Positions 1-6,799 of a stretch of DNA of 12,861 nucleotides are shown one piece after another. Source of the DNA: Lachnospiraceae bacterium. Its GTDB lineage: Bacteria > Bacillota > Clostridia > Lachnospirales > Lachnospiraceae. The translations under genes and the position numbers were made by a program. The DNA is taken from contig CAADSM010000041.1 of NCBI GenBank assembly GCA_900751785.1, positions 1 through 12,861 on the forward strand. The letters are read 5' to 3'. How positions within the stretch are numbered: the stretch's first letter is position 1; each line of letters starts with the position of its first letter. The notes under the pieces were generated by a model. The model did no database searches, was not told where the DNA came from, and worked only from the letters and a program-made list of their open reading frames with translations.

Positions 1-345
1 CCCCCCCCCTGTGCGACTCTCTGCCCCGCCTGCCGCACCCGTCTCTGCCGGTGATATCGGAATTGTCTCTGCAGCAGCCGCGGACACGATCACCGGATCC
101 GTTCCTCCGATGCCGGGATCCACGCTGCTTTCTCCGTCCGAGCTCCTGCCGGGAGTTATCTCAGTGCTTAGATCTTCCGTCTCCTCCAGGCTCTCCGAAT
201 AAGACTTAGGAAACAGGATCGAAACACAGGGATCTGCCCCTGCCACCAGAAGACAGAGCACGAGCAGCACCGCGGCCTTACGGAGCCAGCCTGCCGGATA
301 TCCTGCTTCACTCCTCATCACATGAAGCTTCTCACAACTTTCCAT
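1..345 (-). CDS. N-terminal part of an unrecognised membrane-anchored or secreted protein (runs off window)
   Basis: Reading from ATG at 345-343 there are 115 codons without a stop to the window edge. The first 22 residues are polar and basic. Residues about 23-45 form one hydrophobic segment (AAVLLVLCLLVAG core), which suggests a signal peptide or signal anchor. The rest is rich in Ser, Glu, Pro, Gly and Ala (for example SLEETEDLSTEITP), like an extracellular linker. A purine-rich stretch (GGATAGGTG) about 10 bases upstream could be the ribosome site. An internal ATG at 318-316 is an alternative start. It lies 143 bases after purB, beyond a terminator, and I see no convincing promoter of its own. 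The last three codons are GGG within a run of nine G on the coding strand. I do not recognise the family and no function can be assigned. Confidence 0.6.
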   Translation of the reverse strand, partial: MESCEKLHVMRSEAGYPAGWLRKAAVLLVLCLLVAGADPCVSILFPKSYSESLEETEDLSTEITPGRSSDGESSVDPGIGGTDPVIVSAAAAETIPISPAETGAAGGAESRTGGG

Positions 346-414
346 TTTCTGAACACCTATCCTTTCTACACCACTGACCGGAATTTTTTCCAGTTTTTCC
401 CAGGATAAGGTACC

Positions 415-454
415 AGAGAAAAAGGAATGCCGCAATCTTTTGCAACATTCCTTT
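415..454 (-). terminator. Rho-independent terminator after purB
   Basis: On the minus strand a hairpin forms from AAAGGAATG (454-446) and CATTCCTTT (429-421). A two-base internal mismatch follows, then a GCA/TGC extension around a six-base loop. The coding-strand 3' side continues into CCTTTTTCTC, giving a run of five T. It begins 35 bases after the purB stop and is well placed to end the purF-purB transcript. The remaining gene-free bases up to 346 hold nothing else I can support. Confidence 0.8.
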
Positions 455-488
455 GCATTTTTCAGCCGTGCTCCGTTTCCCGTCACTC

Positions 489-1922
489 TTATACGTTGAT
501 CTCGGCTTTGATCCCAAGGACATCCTTGTTCTCTTCGAGGAGCGGATAGATCACCTTGTTCAGATATGCGTCGACCTGCTCTTTCGCGCGTCCCACATAT
601 TTTGCAGGATCCATCGTCTTCTTCAGATCCTCCAGGCTGAGGTTGAACGCCGGGTCATCCGCGATCAGCTCAAGAAGGTTATTGTCCAGTCCTTTCTCCT
701 TCACATTCTTTCCTGCTTCCATGGAAAGCTCCCTGATCCTTTCGTGAAGCTCCTGTCTGTCGCCGCCTGCTTTCACTGCATCCATCATAATATTCTCCGT
801 CGCCATGAAAGGAAGCTCTGACATCAGTCGTTTCTCGATCACCTTCGGATATACGACAAGACCGTCCACCACGTTCAGGCAGAGATCCAGGATGCCGTCT
901 ATCGCCAGAAATCCTTCCGGAACGCTGAGACGCTTGTTCGCAGAATCGTCCAGCGTCCTCTCAAACCACTGAGTCGCAGAAGTGATCGCCGGGTTCAGCG
1001 CGTCGATCATCACATATCTTGAAAGAGAGGCGATACGCTCGCTTCTCATCGGGTTTCTCTTATATGCCATCGCAGAAGAACCGATCTGCGTCTTCTCGAA
1101 TGGCTCCTCGATCTCTTTCAGATGCTGGAGCAGACGGATATCATTGGAGAACTTGTGCGCGCTCGCCGCGATCCCCGCCAGCACATTCAGCACTCTCGTA
1201 TCTACTTTTCTTGAATACGTCTGTCCGGACACCGGATAGCACGCCTTGAAGCCCATCTTCTCCGCGATCATCGGATCGATCTGGTCGATCTTCTCCTGGT
1301 CGCCGTCAAACAGCTCGAGGAAGCTCGCCTGCGTTCCCGTCGTTCCCTTTGATCCGAGAAGCTTGAGACTGCCGAGGACATAGTCCAGATCCTCCAGATC
1401 CATCTCGAACTCCTGCATCCACAGTGTGGCCCTCTTGCCCACCGTTGTCGGCTGCGCCGGCTGGAAATGCGTGAATGCCAGTGTCGGCTGCGCTTTCTGC
1501 TCATCTGCGAATTTGGCAAGCTCTGCGATCACATTGATCAGTTTCCTGCGGACCAGCTTCAATGCCTCGGACATGATGATGATATCTGTATTATCTCCCA
1601 CATAGCAGGAAGTCGCGCCGAGATGGATGATCCCCTTTGCCTTCGGACACTGCACACCGTATGCATAGACATGGGACATAACGTCATGACGGACGATCTT
1701 TTCGCGCTCTTTCGCCACATCGTAATTGATATCGTCGGCATGTTCCTTTAACTCTTCGATCTGCTCCTCAGTGATATTCAGTCCGAGCTCTCTCTCCGTC
1801 TCGGCAAGAGCGATCCACAGCCTTCTCCATGTCCGGAACTTCTTGTCCGGGGAAAAGATATACTGCATTTCTTTGCTTGCATAACGCTCTGAAAGCGGGC
1901 TGACATAACGATCATTACTCAT
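489..1922 (-). CDS. purB: Adenylosuccinate lyase (PurB), long eukaryote-like form
   Basis: This enzyme of the fumarase/aspartase superfamily removes fumarate from SAICAR to give AICAR, and from adenylosuccinate to give AMP, so it acts twice in purine synthesis. The 477-residue protein carries the family signature GSSAMAYKRNP at residues 281-291 (the flexible catalytic serine loop). It also has RHDVMSH at 78-84, LGATSCYVGDNTD at 101-113, THFQPAQPTTVGKR at 151-164 (conserved His152) and KGTTGTQASF at 192-201. It is longer than the roughly 430-residue Bacillus type and, from memory, much closer to the animal ADSL sequence. The ATG at 1922 follows AAAGGAGA with good spacing. It lies 36 bases after purF and is the last gene of that operon. 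No frameshift or missing active-site residue was seen. Confidence 0.97.
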   Translation of the reverse strand: MSNDRYVSPLSERYASKEMQYIFSPDKKFRTWRRLWIALAETERELGLNITEEQIEELKEHADDINYDVAKEREKIVRHDVMSHVYAYGVQCPKAKGIIHLGATSCYVGDNTDIIIMSEALKLVRRKLINVIAELAKFADEQKAQPTLAFTHFQPAQPTTVGKRATLWMQEFEMDLEDLDYVLGSLKLLGSKGTTGTQASFLELFDGDQEKIDQIDPMIAEKMGFKACYPVSGQTYSRKVDTRVLNVLAGIAASAHKFSNDIRLLQHLKEIEEPFEKTQIGSSAMAYKRNPMRSERIASLSRYVMIDALNPAITSATQWFERTLDDSANKRLSVPEGFLAIDGILDLCLNVVDGLVVYPKVIEKRLMSELPFMATENIMMDAVKAGGDRQELHERIRELSMEAGKNVKEKGLDNNLLELIADDPAFNLSLEDLKKTMDPAKYVGRAKEQVDAYLNKVIYPLLEENKDVLGIKAEINV

Positions 1923-1958
1923 GTGTTTTTCTCCTTTTCTTATATAGATGATATCTTG

Positions 1959-3386
1959 TCACTCAAACGCATGGCTGATGTCCCTGCCCGGGACCTCCAT
2001 CGGATAATTTCCGGTAAAGCATGCGTCGCAGAAGCCCAGGCCTCCTGCCATGTCCTTCAGCCTGGCAGCCTCCATGTATCCCAAAGAGTCCGCTCCGATC
2101 AGCTGCCGGATCTGCTCCGTTGTGTGGGAATGTGCGATCAGCTGTTCATTGGACGGCACATCCGTACCGAAATAGCACGGATAGAGGAACGGCGGCGAGC
2201 TGATGCGGACGTGGACTTCTGTTGCCCCGGCCTTTTTCAGCATCTTGATGATATTCGCACAGGTCGTTCCCCGGACGATAGAATCATCCACCATGATGAT
2301 CCTCTTCCCTTTCACGACTTCCGGGATCACATTCAGCTTGATCTTCACGCTGGATTCCCGGTCGCTCTGCTTCGGCTTGATAAACGTTCTCCCCACATAG
2401 CTGTTCTTGTGGAAGGCCATGCCGTACGGGATTCCCGATTCTTCTGAGTATCCCTTCGCAGCGACCAGACCGGAGTCCGGCACGCCTACGACCAGATCCG
2501 CCTCCACCGGATAAGACTGGGCGAGCGCCCTGCCTGCAGTGATCCTGGAATGATAGACATTCACACCGTCGATCGTGCTGTCCGTCCTTGCAAAATAAAT
2601 ATACTCAAAGATACATCTTGCCTGTTTCTCCGCCGGGACTGCCATGCTCATATCGGAGGAAACACCGTCCTTTGTGATAGTCACGATCTCACCCGGCCGC
2701 ACGTCCCTGACGAACTCAGCGTCCACCGCAGCGATGGCACAGCTCTCAGATGCGAGAAAATACGTATTGTCTCTTTTCCCGATACAGAGAGGCTTCAACC
2801 CGAAGGGATCCCTTGCTCCGATCATCTTCCGCGGACTGCTGACCACAAGCGCATATGCTCCTTTGATCTTCTTCATTGCATTTTTTACGGCATCTTCCGC
2901 CCTTGACGTATTCAGCCGCTCTCTGGCGATATGGTAGGCGATCACCTCAGAGTCTATCGTCGTCTGAAAGATCGCGCCCGTATACTCCAGCTCCTTTCTC
3001 AGCTCGATGGCGTTGACAAGGTTTCCGTTGTGGGCAATCGCAAGCGTCCCCTTTACATAATTGATGACCAGAGGCTGGGCGTTCTCCACTCTCGTGCCTC
3101 CCGCAGTCGAATAGCGGACATGTCCGACTCCCAGATTGCCCTTCAGCTCGGCCAGAGTCTCCTCCTTGAAAACATCATCGACATGCCCGAGCCCTTTTCT
3201 CGACAGGACCCTGCGCCTGCCGCAGGTGTCAGTCACGGCAATGCCGCAGCTCTCCTGCCCTCTGTGCTGCAGGGCAAAAAGCCCATAATATATGGATGCC
3301 GCAACATCCCTCCCGTCCAGGTCATAAGCTCCGAACACTCCGCATTCTTCACCCAGGCCTGTCTCGGTCTTCCCAAAATCACTCAT
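1959..3386 (-). CDS. purF: Amidophosphoribosyltransferase (PurF), Fe-S type
   Basis: PurF catalyses the first committed step of purine synthesis: PRPP plus glutamine gives phosphoribosylamine. The 475-residue protein starts with a 14-residue propeptide ending in Glu-Glu, followed by Cys15-Gly-Val-Phe-Gly. In this class Cys15 becomes the N-terminal nucleophile of the glutaminase domain after self-cleavage. The glutaminase half has HRGQESCGIA (41-50) and RYSTAGG (91-97). The phosphoribosyltransferase half has the PRPP loop IIMVDDSIVRGTT (363-375). Cys258, Cys404, Cys453 and Cys456 match the four [4Fe-4S] ligands known in Bacillus PurF, implying an oxygen-sensitive enzyme. The ATG at 3386 follows AAGGAG by seven bases. 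It heads a purF-purB operon. The predicted leader is short (about 35-40 bases), so there is no room for a purine riboswitch. Confidence 0.97.
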   Translation of the reverse strand: MSDFGKTETGLGEECGVFGAYDLDGRDVAASIYYGLFALQHRGQESCGIAVTDTCGRRRVLSRKGLGHVDDVFKEETLAELKGNLGVGHVRYSTAGGTRVENAQPLVINYVKGTLAIAHNGNLVNAIELRKELEYTGAIFQTTIDSEVIAYHIARERLNTSRAEDAVKNAMKKIKGAYALVVSSPRKMIGARDPFGLKPLCIGKRDNTYFLASESCAIAAVDAEFVRDVRPGEIVTITKDGVSSDMSMAVPAEKQARCIFEYIYFARTDSTIDGVNVYHSRITAGRALAQSYPVEADLVVGVPDSGLVAAKGYSEESGIPYGMAFHKNSYVGRTFIKPKQSDRESSVKIKLNVIPEVVKGKRIIMVDDSIVRGTTCANIIKMLKKAGATEVHVRISSPPFLYPCYFGTDVPSNEQLIAHSHTTEQIRQLIGADSLGYMEAARLKDMAGGLGFCDACFTGNYPMEVPGRDISHAFE

Positions 3387-3429
3387 GTAATTAACTCCTT
3401 ATCTAGTCAATAGCGATGTCACAAAACCG

Positions 3430-3458
3430 ATTATAATATAAGGCAGAAGGAAAATCAA
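3430..3458 (-). promoter_or_regulatory. Predicted sigma-A promoter of purF-purB
   Basis: On the minus strand a -35 TTGATT (3458-3453) and a perfect -10 TATAAT (3435-3430) are separated by exactly 17 bases. Transcription would start near 3423, about 37 bases before the purF ATG. The -35 lies in the loop, and the spacer in one arm, of a perfect inverted repeat at 3440-3473. No Bacillus-style PurR box was recognised. Confidence 0.75.
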
Positions 3459-3473
3459 TATTCCTTCTGCCTT
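3440..3473 (-). terminator. Perfect 13-bp inverted repeat, likely terminator of the ABC transporter operon
   Basis: The two arms AAGGCAGAAGGAA (3440-3452) and TTCCTTCTGCCTT (3461-3473) are exact reverse complements around an eight-base loop. It lies 54 bases after the stop of the transporter ATPase gene. The coding-strand bases just after the stem are ATATTATAAT, AT-rich but not a clean T run, so termination efficiency is uncertain. The same DNA contains the -35 and spacer of the purF promoter, so an operator role is also possible. Confidence 0.6.
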
Positions 3474-3527
3474 TCTGCTGCAGTCCATGACACATTTACT
3501 GCTTTTCACACACGCATTTTTCTTATG

Positions 3528-4313
3528 CTAACCCTGTGTATAACGCGACAAAAACTGCTTTGTGCGCGCCTCTTTCGGATCCCCGAACACCTCCATAGGC
3601 GTCCCCTGCTCCACGATCCGTCCGTCATCCATGAAGATGACATGGCTTGACACATCCCGCGCGAAGGCCATCTCGTGGGTGACGATGATCATCGTTGTCT
3701 CCTGATCCGCCAGCCCACGGATCACCTTGAGGACCTCACCTGTCAGCTCCGGATCCAGAGCAGAAGTAGGTTCGTCAAAACAGAGGATATCCGGCTTCAG
3801 CGCAAGCGCCCTGGCGATGGCCACACGCTGGCACTGTCCGCCCGAGAGCTGATGCGGATAATTGTCCATCCTTTCGGCAAGCCCCATCTGCGTCAGGAGC
3901 TTCCTCCCCTCAGCCTCGATCTCTGCGTGGATCTCTTTTTTTCTTGATTTATAATCCGGCTTTTCCTTCTCCAGCAGCTCTTTCGCCAGCATGACATTCT
4001 GAAGCGCCGTATACTGGGGGAAAAGATTAAACGACTGGAACACCAGCCCGAAGTGGAGCCGTTTTCTCCGGATCTCGCTCTCCTGCTTCGTCTCAGGATC
4101 CTCTGCGTCAAAGAGCGTCTCACCGTTCACCCGGATCACGCCCCCGTCCGGCCGCTCAAGAAAATTGAGGCAGCGCAGCAGCGTAGTCTTCCCGCTTCCC
4201 GACGAACCGATCAGAGACAGGACCTTTCCTTTTTCCAGCGAAAAGCTGATATCCTTTAGTACTTCCGTATTTCCAAAACTTTTGCTTACATGCTGTACTT
4301 CTAAAATCGCCAT
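3528..4313 (-). CDS. Polar amino-acid ABC transporter, ATP-binding protein (GlnQ/HisP type)
   Basis: This is the ATPase subunit that powers an amino-acid importer from the cytoplasmic face of the membrane. All nucleotide-binding motifs are intact in 261 residues: Walker A GSSGSGKT (36-43), Q-loop Gln93, signature LSGGQ (156-160), Walker B ILCFDE (176-181, catalytic Glu181), D-loop SALD (184-187) and H-loop His213. A segment of about 20 residues between roughly 113 and 135, rich in Lys and Glu, is slightly longer than in typical GlnQ. The ATG at 4313 follows AGGAGG. The gene starts 11 bases after the permease stop, and that stop (TAG) abuts the ribosome site, so translation is probably coupled. 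It is the last gene of the binding protein, permease, ATPase operon. Family assignment is firm; the substrate cannot be set from this subunit. Confidence 0.96.
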   Translation of the reverse strand: MAILEVQHVSKSFGNTEVLKDISFSLEKGKVLSLIGSSGSGKTTLLRCLNFLERPDGGVIRVNGETLFDAEDPETKQESEIRRKRLHFGLVFQSFNLFPQYTALQNVMLAKELLEKEKPDYKSRKKEIHAEIEAEGRKLLTQMGLAERMDNYPHQLSGGQCQRVAIARALALKPDILCFDEPTSALDPELTGEVLKVIRGLADQETTMIIVTHEMAFARDVSSHVIFMDDGRIVEQGTPMEVFGDPKEARTKQFLSRYTQG

Positions 4314-4324
4314 ATGCTCGCCTC

Positions 4325-5005
4325 CTATCTGAAATATTGCAGTTTTTTCTCAAGACGTCCCAGAAGAACGGTCAGAATGCCGTTAAAGATCAGATAGTAC
4401 ACCGCCGTGAAGAACAGCGGCCAGATCACGCCTGCGATACCCTGATTTCCCTTCAGGAAAGACTGGCCTGCCCAGATGACCTCCTGGAGAGAGATGATGC
4501 GGGAAAGCGACGTATCCTTCACCAGCGTGATGATCTCATTGGACATTGGCGGCACGATCCGCTTGATCATCTGAAGGAGCGTGACCTTGAAGAAGATCTG
4601 GCTCTTCGTCATGCCCAGCACAAGTCCGGCCTCTTCCTGTCCCTTCGGCACTCCCTGGATGCCGCCCCTGTAGATCTCTGAGAAATAGCAGGCATAATTG
4701 AAGATAAAGGCAACAGAAGCCGCGAGGAACCTTCCCCTCTCGCTGCCGCCCCAGATATTGTTGCCCATCAGTCCGGGCATAAAATAAATGATCAAAAGCT
4801 GGATCATCAGAGGCGTACCCCTGACGATCCACACGATGATCTTCATAAGATAACTGAGCGGTTTAAAGCGGGACATGGTCCCAAACGAAATGATCAGCCC
4901 CAGGGGGACCGCCCCGAGGAGCGTCACGAAAAACAGCTTTAACGTCTGCAAAAAACCTGCGTTCAGCGCCTGAACGACAATTGGAAACTGTTCTGAAAAT
5001 TCCAT
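4325..5005 (-). CDS. Polar amino-acid ABC transporter permease (HisM/GlnP family)
   Basis: A 226-residue inner-membrane subunit of the importer, probably acting as a homodimer since only one permease gene is present. Hydrophobic segments lie at about 17-40, 52-75, 93-115 and 188-215. The family motif RGTPLMIQL is at 62-70. The cytoplasmic EAA loop that docks with the ATPase is at about 120-145 (GQEEAGLVLGMTKSQIFF), and KDTSLSRIISL (163-173) is the usual conserved stretch after it. The ATG at 5005 follows a GGAG motif. It sits 28 bases after the binding-protein gene and 11 bases before the ATPase gene. Confidence 0.95.
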   Translation of the reverse strand: MEFSEQFPIVVQALNAGFLQTLKLFFVTLLGAVPLGLIISFGTMSRFKPLSYLMKIIVWIVRGTPLMIQLLIIYFMPGLMGNNIWGGSERGRFLAASVAFIFNYACYFSEIYRGGIQGVPKGQEEAGLVLGMTKSQIFFKVTLLQMIKRIVPPMSNEIITLVKDTSLSRIISLQEVIWAGQSFLKGNQGIAGVIWPLFFTAVYYLIFNGILTVLLGRLEKKLQYFR

Positions 5006-5033
5006 GTCATATCTCCGTCCGTAAGTATATTTA

Positions 5034-5840
5034 CTATTCGATCAGTGCAGCCTGTACACCGTACTGTTCTGCCAGCTCCTGGATACTTCCGTCCTCATAG
5101 GATGCGGCAAAGAAATCATTCAGCTCCGCTGCCAGATCCGATCCCTGTCTGAATCCGACACCGTATTCTTCACTGTTCAAGGATACGGTATAAGTAAGAT
5201 CAGCATAGCTTGTGCCCTCTCCGATCATAGCCGCTGCCATGAGCAGATCGATCACTGCCGCGTCAGAAGTACCTGCCGCAACCTCCATGAGCGCGTCCGC
5301 CTGCGCTGTCACCGGTGTCACATTCAGCTCTCTTGCCTGCAGTTCCTCTTCTCCGGCGCTTCCTGCCTCAGCAGCAAAATTTAAACCGGACAAGCTCTCC
5401 TCATCCTGATACTGATCTGCCACGTCAGACGGTACTACGACCACCTGCGCATTCTCTAAGTACGCATCCGTGCATTCCATGGAGCTTGTCACTTCATCTG
5501 TCAGAGTCATGCCGTTCCACACGCAGTCGATATTCTTGCCGTCCAGCTCCAGGATCTTATTGTCCCAGTCGATCTCAACGAACTCCACCTCGACGCCGAG
5601 GCTCTCTGCGAATGCCTTTGCCAGGTCCGCGTCAAATCCGACCCAGTCTCCATTCTCATCCCTGTAGTCCATGGGCTCGAAGTTCGTGATGCCCACAACA
5701 AGAGTCCCTTTGTCCTTCACATACTCCATATCGCTGCTCTCTGCACCGTCTCCGGATGAATTGCTTCCGGATCCACAGCCGGCCAGCATGGAAACAGCCA
5801 CTGCCGCACACAATAATACACTTACGATTCTTTTTTTCAT
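5034..5840 (-). CDS. Amino-acid ABC transporter substrate-binding lipoprotein (SBP_bac_3)
   Basis: This lipoprotein captures the substrate outside the membrane for the permease and ATPase encoded next to it. I place the start at ATG 5840, not at an in-frame ATG 30 bases upstream (5870). The 5840 start directly follows GGGAGGAG and gives a classic signal peptide (MKKRIVSVLLCAAVAVSMLAGC) with lipobox LAGC and lipidated Cys22, for 268 residues in total. A Ser/Gly/Asp linker precedes the family 3 fold, which starts at GTLVVGITNFEPM. Asp198 (AAVIDLLM) fits the residue that binds the substrate amino group in this family. The usual arginine that binds the carboxylate (T-x-E-R) is Val117 here (LTDEVTSS). 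The promoter is at 5950-5922. The substrate is unknown; a polar amino acid or a relative is likely. Confidence 0.93.
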   Translation of the reverse strand: MKKRIVSVLLCAAVAVSMLAGCGSGSNSSGDGAESSDMEYVKDKGTLVVGITNFEPMDYRDENGDWVGFDADLAKAFAESLGVEVEFVEIDWDNKILELDGKNIDCVWNGMTLTDEVTSSMECTDAYLENAQVVVVPSDVADQYQDEESLSGLNFAAEAGSAGEEELQARELNVTPVTAQADALMEVAAGTSDAAVIDLLMAAAMIGEGTSYADLTYTVSLNSEEYGVGFRQGSDLAAELNDFFAASYEDGSIQELAEQYGVQAALIE

Positions 5841-5853
5841 GTTCTCCTCCCAC

Positions 5854-5869
5854 TGCCGGGTTGCCGGCA
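5854..5869 (-). promoter_or_regulatory. Small GC-rich hairpin just upstream of the lipoprotein ribosome site
   Basis: TGCCGG and CCGGCA pair perfectly around a four-base loop (CAAC on the coding strand). The hairpin ends three bases before the GGGAGGAG ribosome site of the substrate-binding protein. It could affect translation or mRNA stability, but no known regulatory RNA class is recognised. Confidence 0.4.
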
Positions 5870-5921
5870 TAACTTTTTTTCTCTACCGATGAGCCACTGC
5901 ACCATGATAAAGTACCGTTGT

Positions 5922-5950
5922 ATTCTACCACACGGCAGGACTGCTGTCAA
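5922..5950 (-). promoter_or_regulatory. Strong predicted sigma-A promoter of the ABC transporter operon
   Basis: On the minus strand a perfect -35 TTGACA (5950-5945) is followed after exactly 17 bases by -10 TAGAAT (5927-5922, one change from consensus). Transcription would begin near 5915, leaving a leader of about 75 bases before the lipoprotein ATG. That leader shows only the small hairpin at 5854-5869 and no recognisable T-box or riboswitch. This is the best promoter in the window. Confidence 0.88.
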
Positions 5951-5980
5951 ATCTTTCTTGCCTTTCCGCCGCAGCGCAAA

Positions 5981-6009
5981 GCTGCCGGGAAGCAGCGCCT
6001 CCCGACAGC
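5981..6009 (-). terminator. Possible terminator of the three-gene operon
   Basis: GCTGTCGGGA (6009-6000) pairs with TCCCGGCAGC (5990-5981) around a nine-base loop, 22 bases after the stop of the TPR-like gene. The single non-Watson-Crick position is a G-U pair in minus-strand RNA but a C-A mismatch in plus-strand RNA, which supports minus-strand function. Only three T follow, so it is a weak intrinsic terminator by sequence. Confidence 0.5.
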
Positions 6010-6031
6010 GTGATATCATTCTTTCATTGTA

Positions 6032-6799
6032 TTATGTATGGCTCCTGCGGTGCTGTCTCTTCCACTTCTCGAGCAGCATCGGGCTGGGCTCGACCTGTAG
6101 ATTTCCTTTTATCTGATCGATCTCCCGCCTCATCTGCGCGTTTACTTCCATATAGTCTTCATGCTTCGTGATCAGGATATGGTATTCTTCCAGCGACATG
6201 TATTTGTAGGAGGCATACAGATAAGGCTTCAGCAGCGCCTTATCCTCACAGATCTGATACGCCCTGTCATACATGCGCGCCGACTCCTGATAGAGGAAGA
6301 GCCTTCCATAGGCTGCCCCGAGTCCCGCATAGATCTTGCCGTAAAACTTTTCGTCCACGCTCTCGTCCTTTTCCTGGTTCAGGATCGACTGATATACAAG
6401 GATCGCCTCTTCGATCTCACCGCTCTCGAGAAGGTTGTCCCCCTTGTATTTCTGTCTCTCGATATCTCTCTGGTTCTTCAGATGCTCGAGCACATTCTGG
6501 ATGTGTATCATCTGCGGCTCCCTGTAGATCCGCGACGCTTTCAGGATCGTCAGGACAAACTTCTCCACGGATCCCCTCAGGCGGAGCACGTCTCTTAAGC
6601 TGTCCGCCAGCTCTTTCATGCCGATCTCCTCTTCGATCCAGGTGCAGAGCTGCTCGTTCATGATCGTATAGTCGATCAGATATAGATTATTGCACAGATA
6701 AAAGCACAGCTCCTCGATGGTAAAGATCCTGCAGTGGATCCTTGTGATCTCATATGGGTGTGTCGCATGCCTGTCATGACAAAGAATTAAATTTCCCAT
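6032..6799 (-). CDS. TPR-like protein of unknown function, third gene of the DUF5717/DUF5716 operon
   Basis: I do not recognise a named family. From the ATG at 6799 the protein has 255 residues; an adjacent ATG at 6802 is also possible, but AGGAGG is five bases from 6799 and only two from 6802. Residues about 1-60 form a small domain with four Cys (positions 7, 23, 32, 36) plus Cys52 and a hydrophobic EELCFYLCNNLYLID stretch. Residues 112-145 and 153-186 fit two tetratricopeptide-like helix pairs (GDNLLESGEIEEAILVYQSI and YAGLGAAYGRLFLYQESA). The C-terminal 70 residues are charged and end in a basic tail (KWKRQHRRSHT). There is no signal peptide or clear membrane span, so it is probably cytoplasmic. 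The start lies inside the end of the upstream gene (26-base overlap), implying coupled translation and probably partnership with its product. Confidence 0.8.
   Translation of the reverse strand: MGNLILCHDRHATHPYEITRIHCRIFTIEELCFYLCNNLYLIDYTIMNEQLCTWIEEEIGMKELADSLRDVLRLRGSVEKFVLTILKASRIYREPQMIHIQNVLEHLKNQRDIERQKYKGDNLLESGEIEEAILVYQSILNQEKDESVDEKFYGKIYAGLGAAYGRLFLYQESARMYDRAYQICEDKALLKPYLYASYKYMSLEEYHILITKHEDYMEVNAQMRREIDQIKGNLQVEPSPMLLEKWKRQHRRSHT

Noticed and set aside
377..394. Imperfect hairpin ACCGGAA / TTCCAGT followed by T residues on the plus strand, as a terminator
   Set aside because: No plus-strand gene ends there, the stem is only seven pairs with one weak position, and a better minus-strand terminator is adjacent.
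3387..3527. Search for a purine riboswitch upstream of purF
   Set aside because: The predicted leader is under 40 bases and I see no three-way-junction aptamer pattern in the gap; the only structure is the perfect hairpin overlapping the promoter.
5841..5870. Extension of the lipoprotein by ten residues to the ATG at 5870
   Set aside because: It lacks its own ribosome site, places polar residues before the signal peptide, and runs through the GGGAGGAG site that serves ATG 5840.
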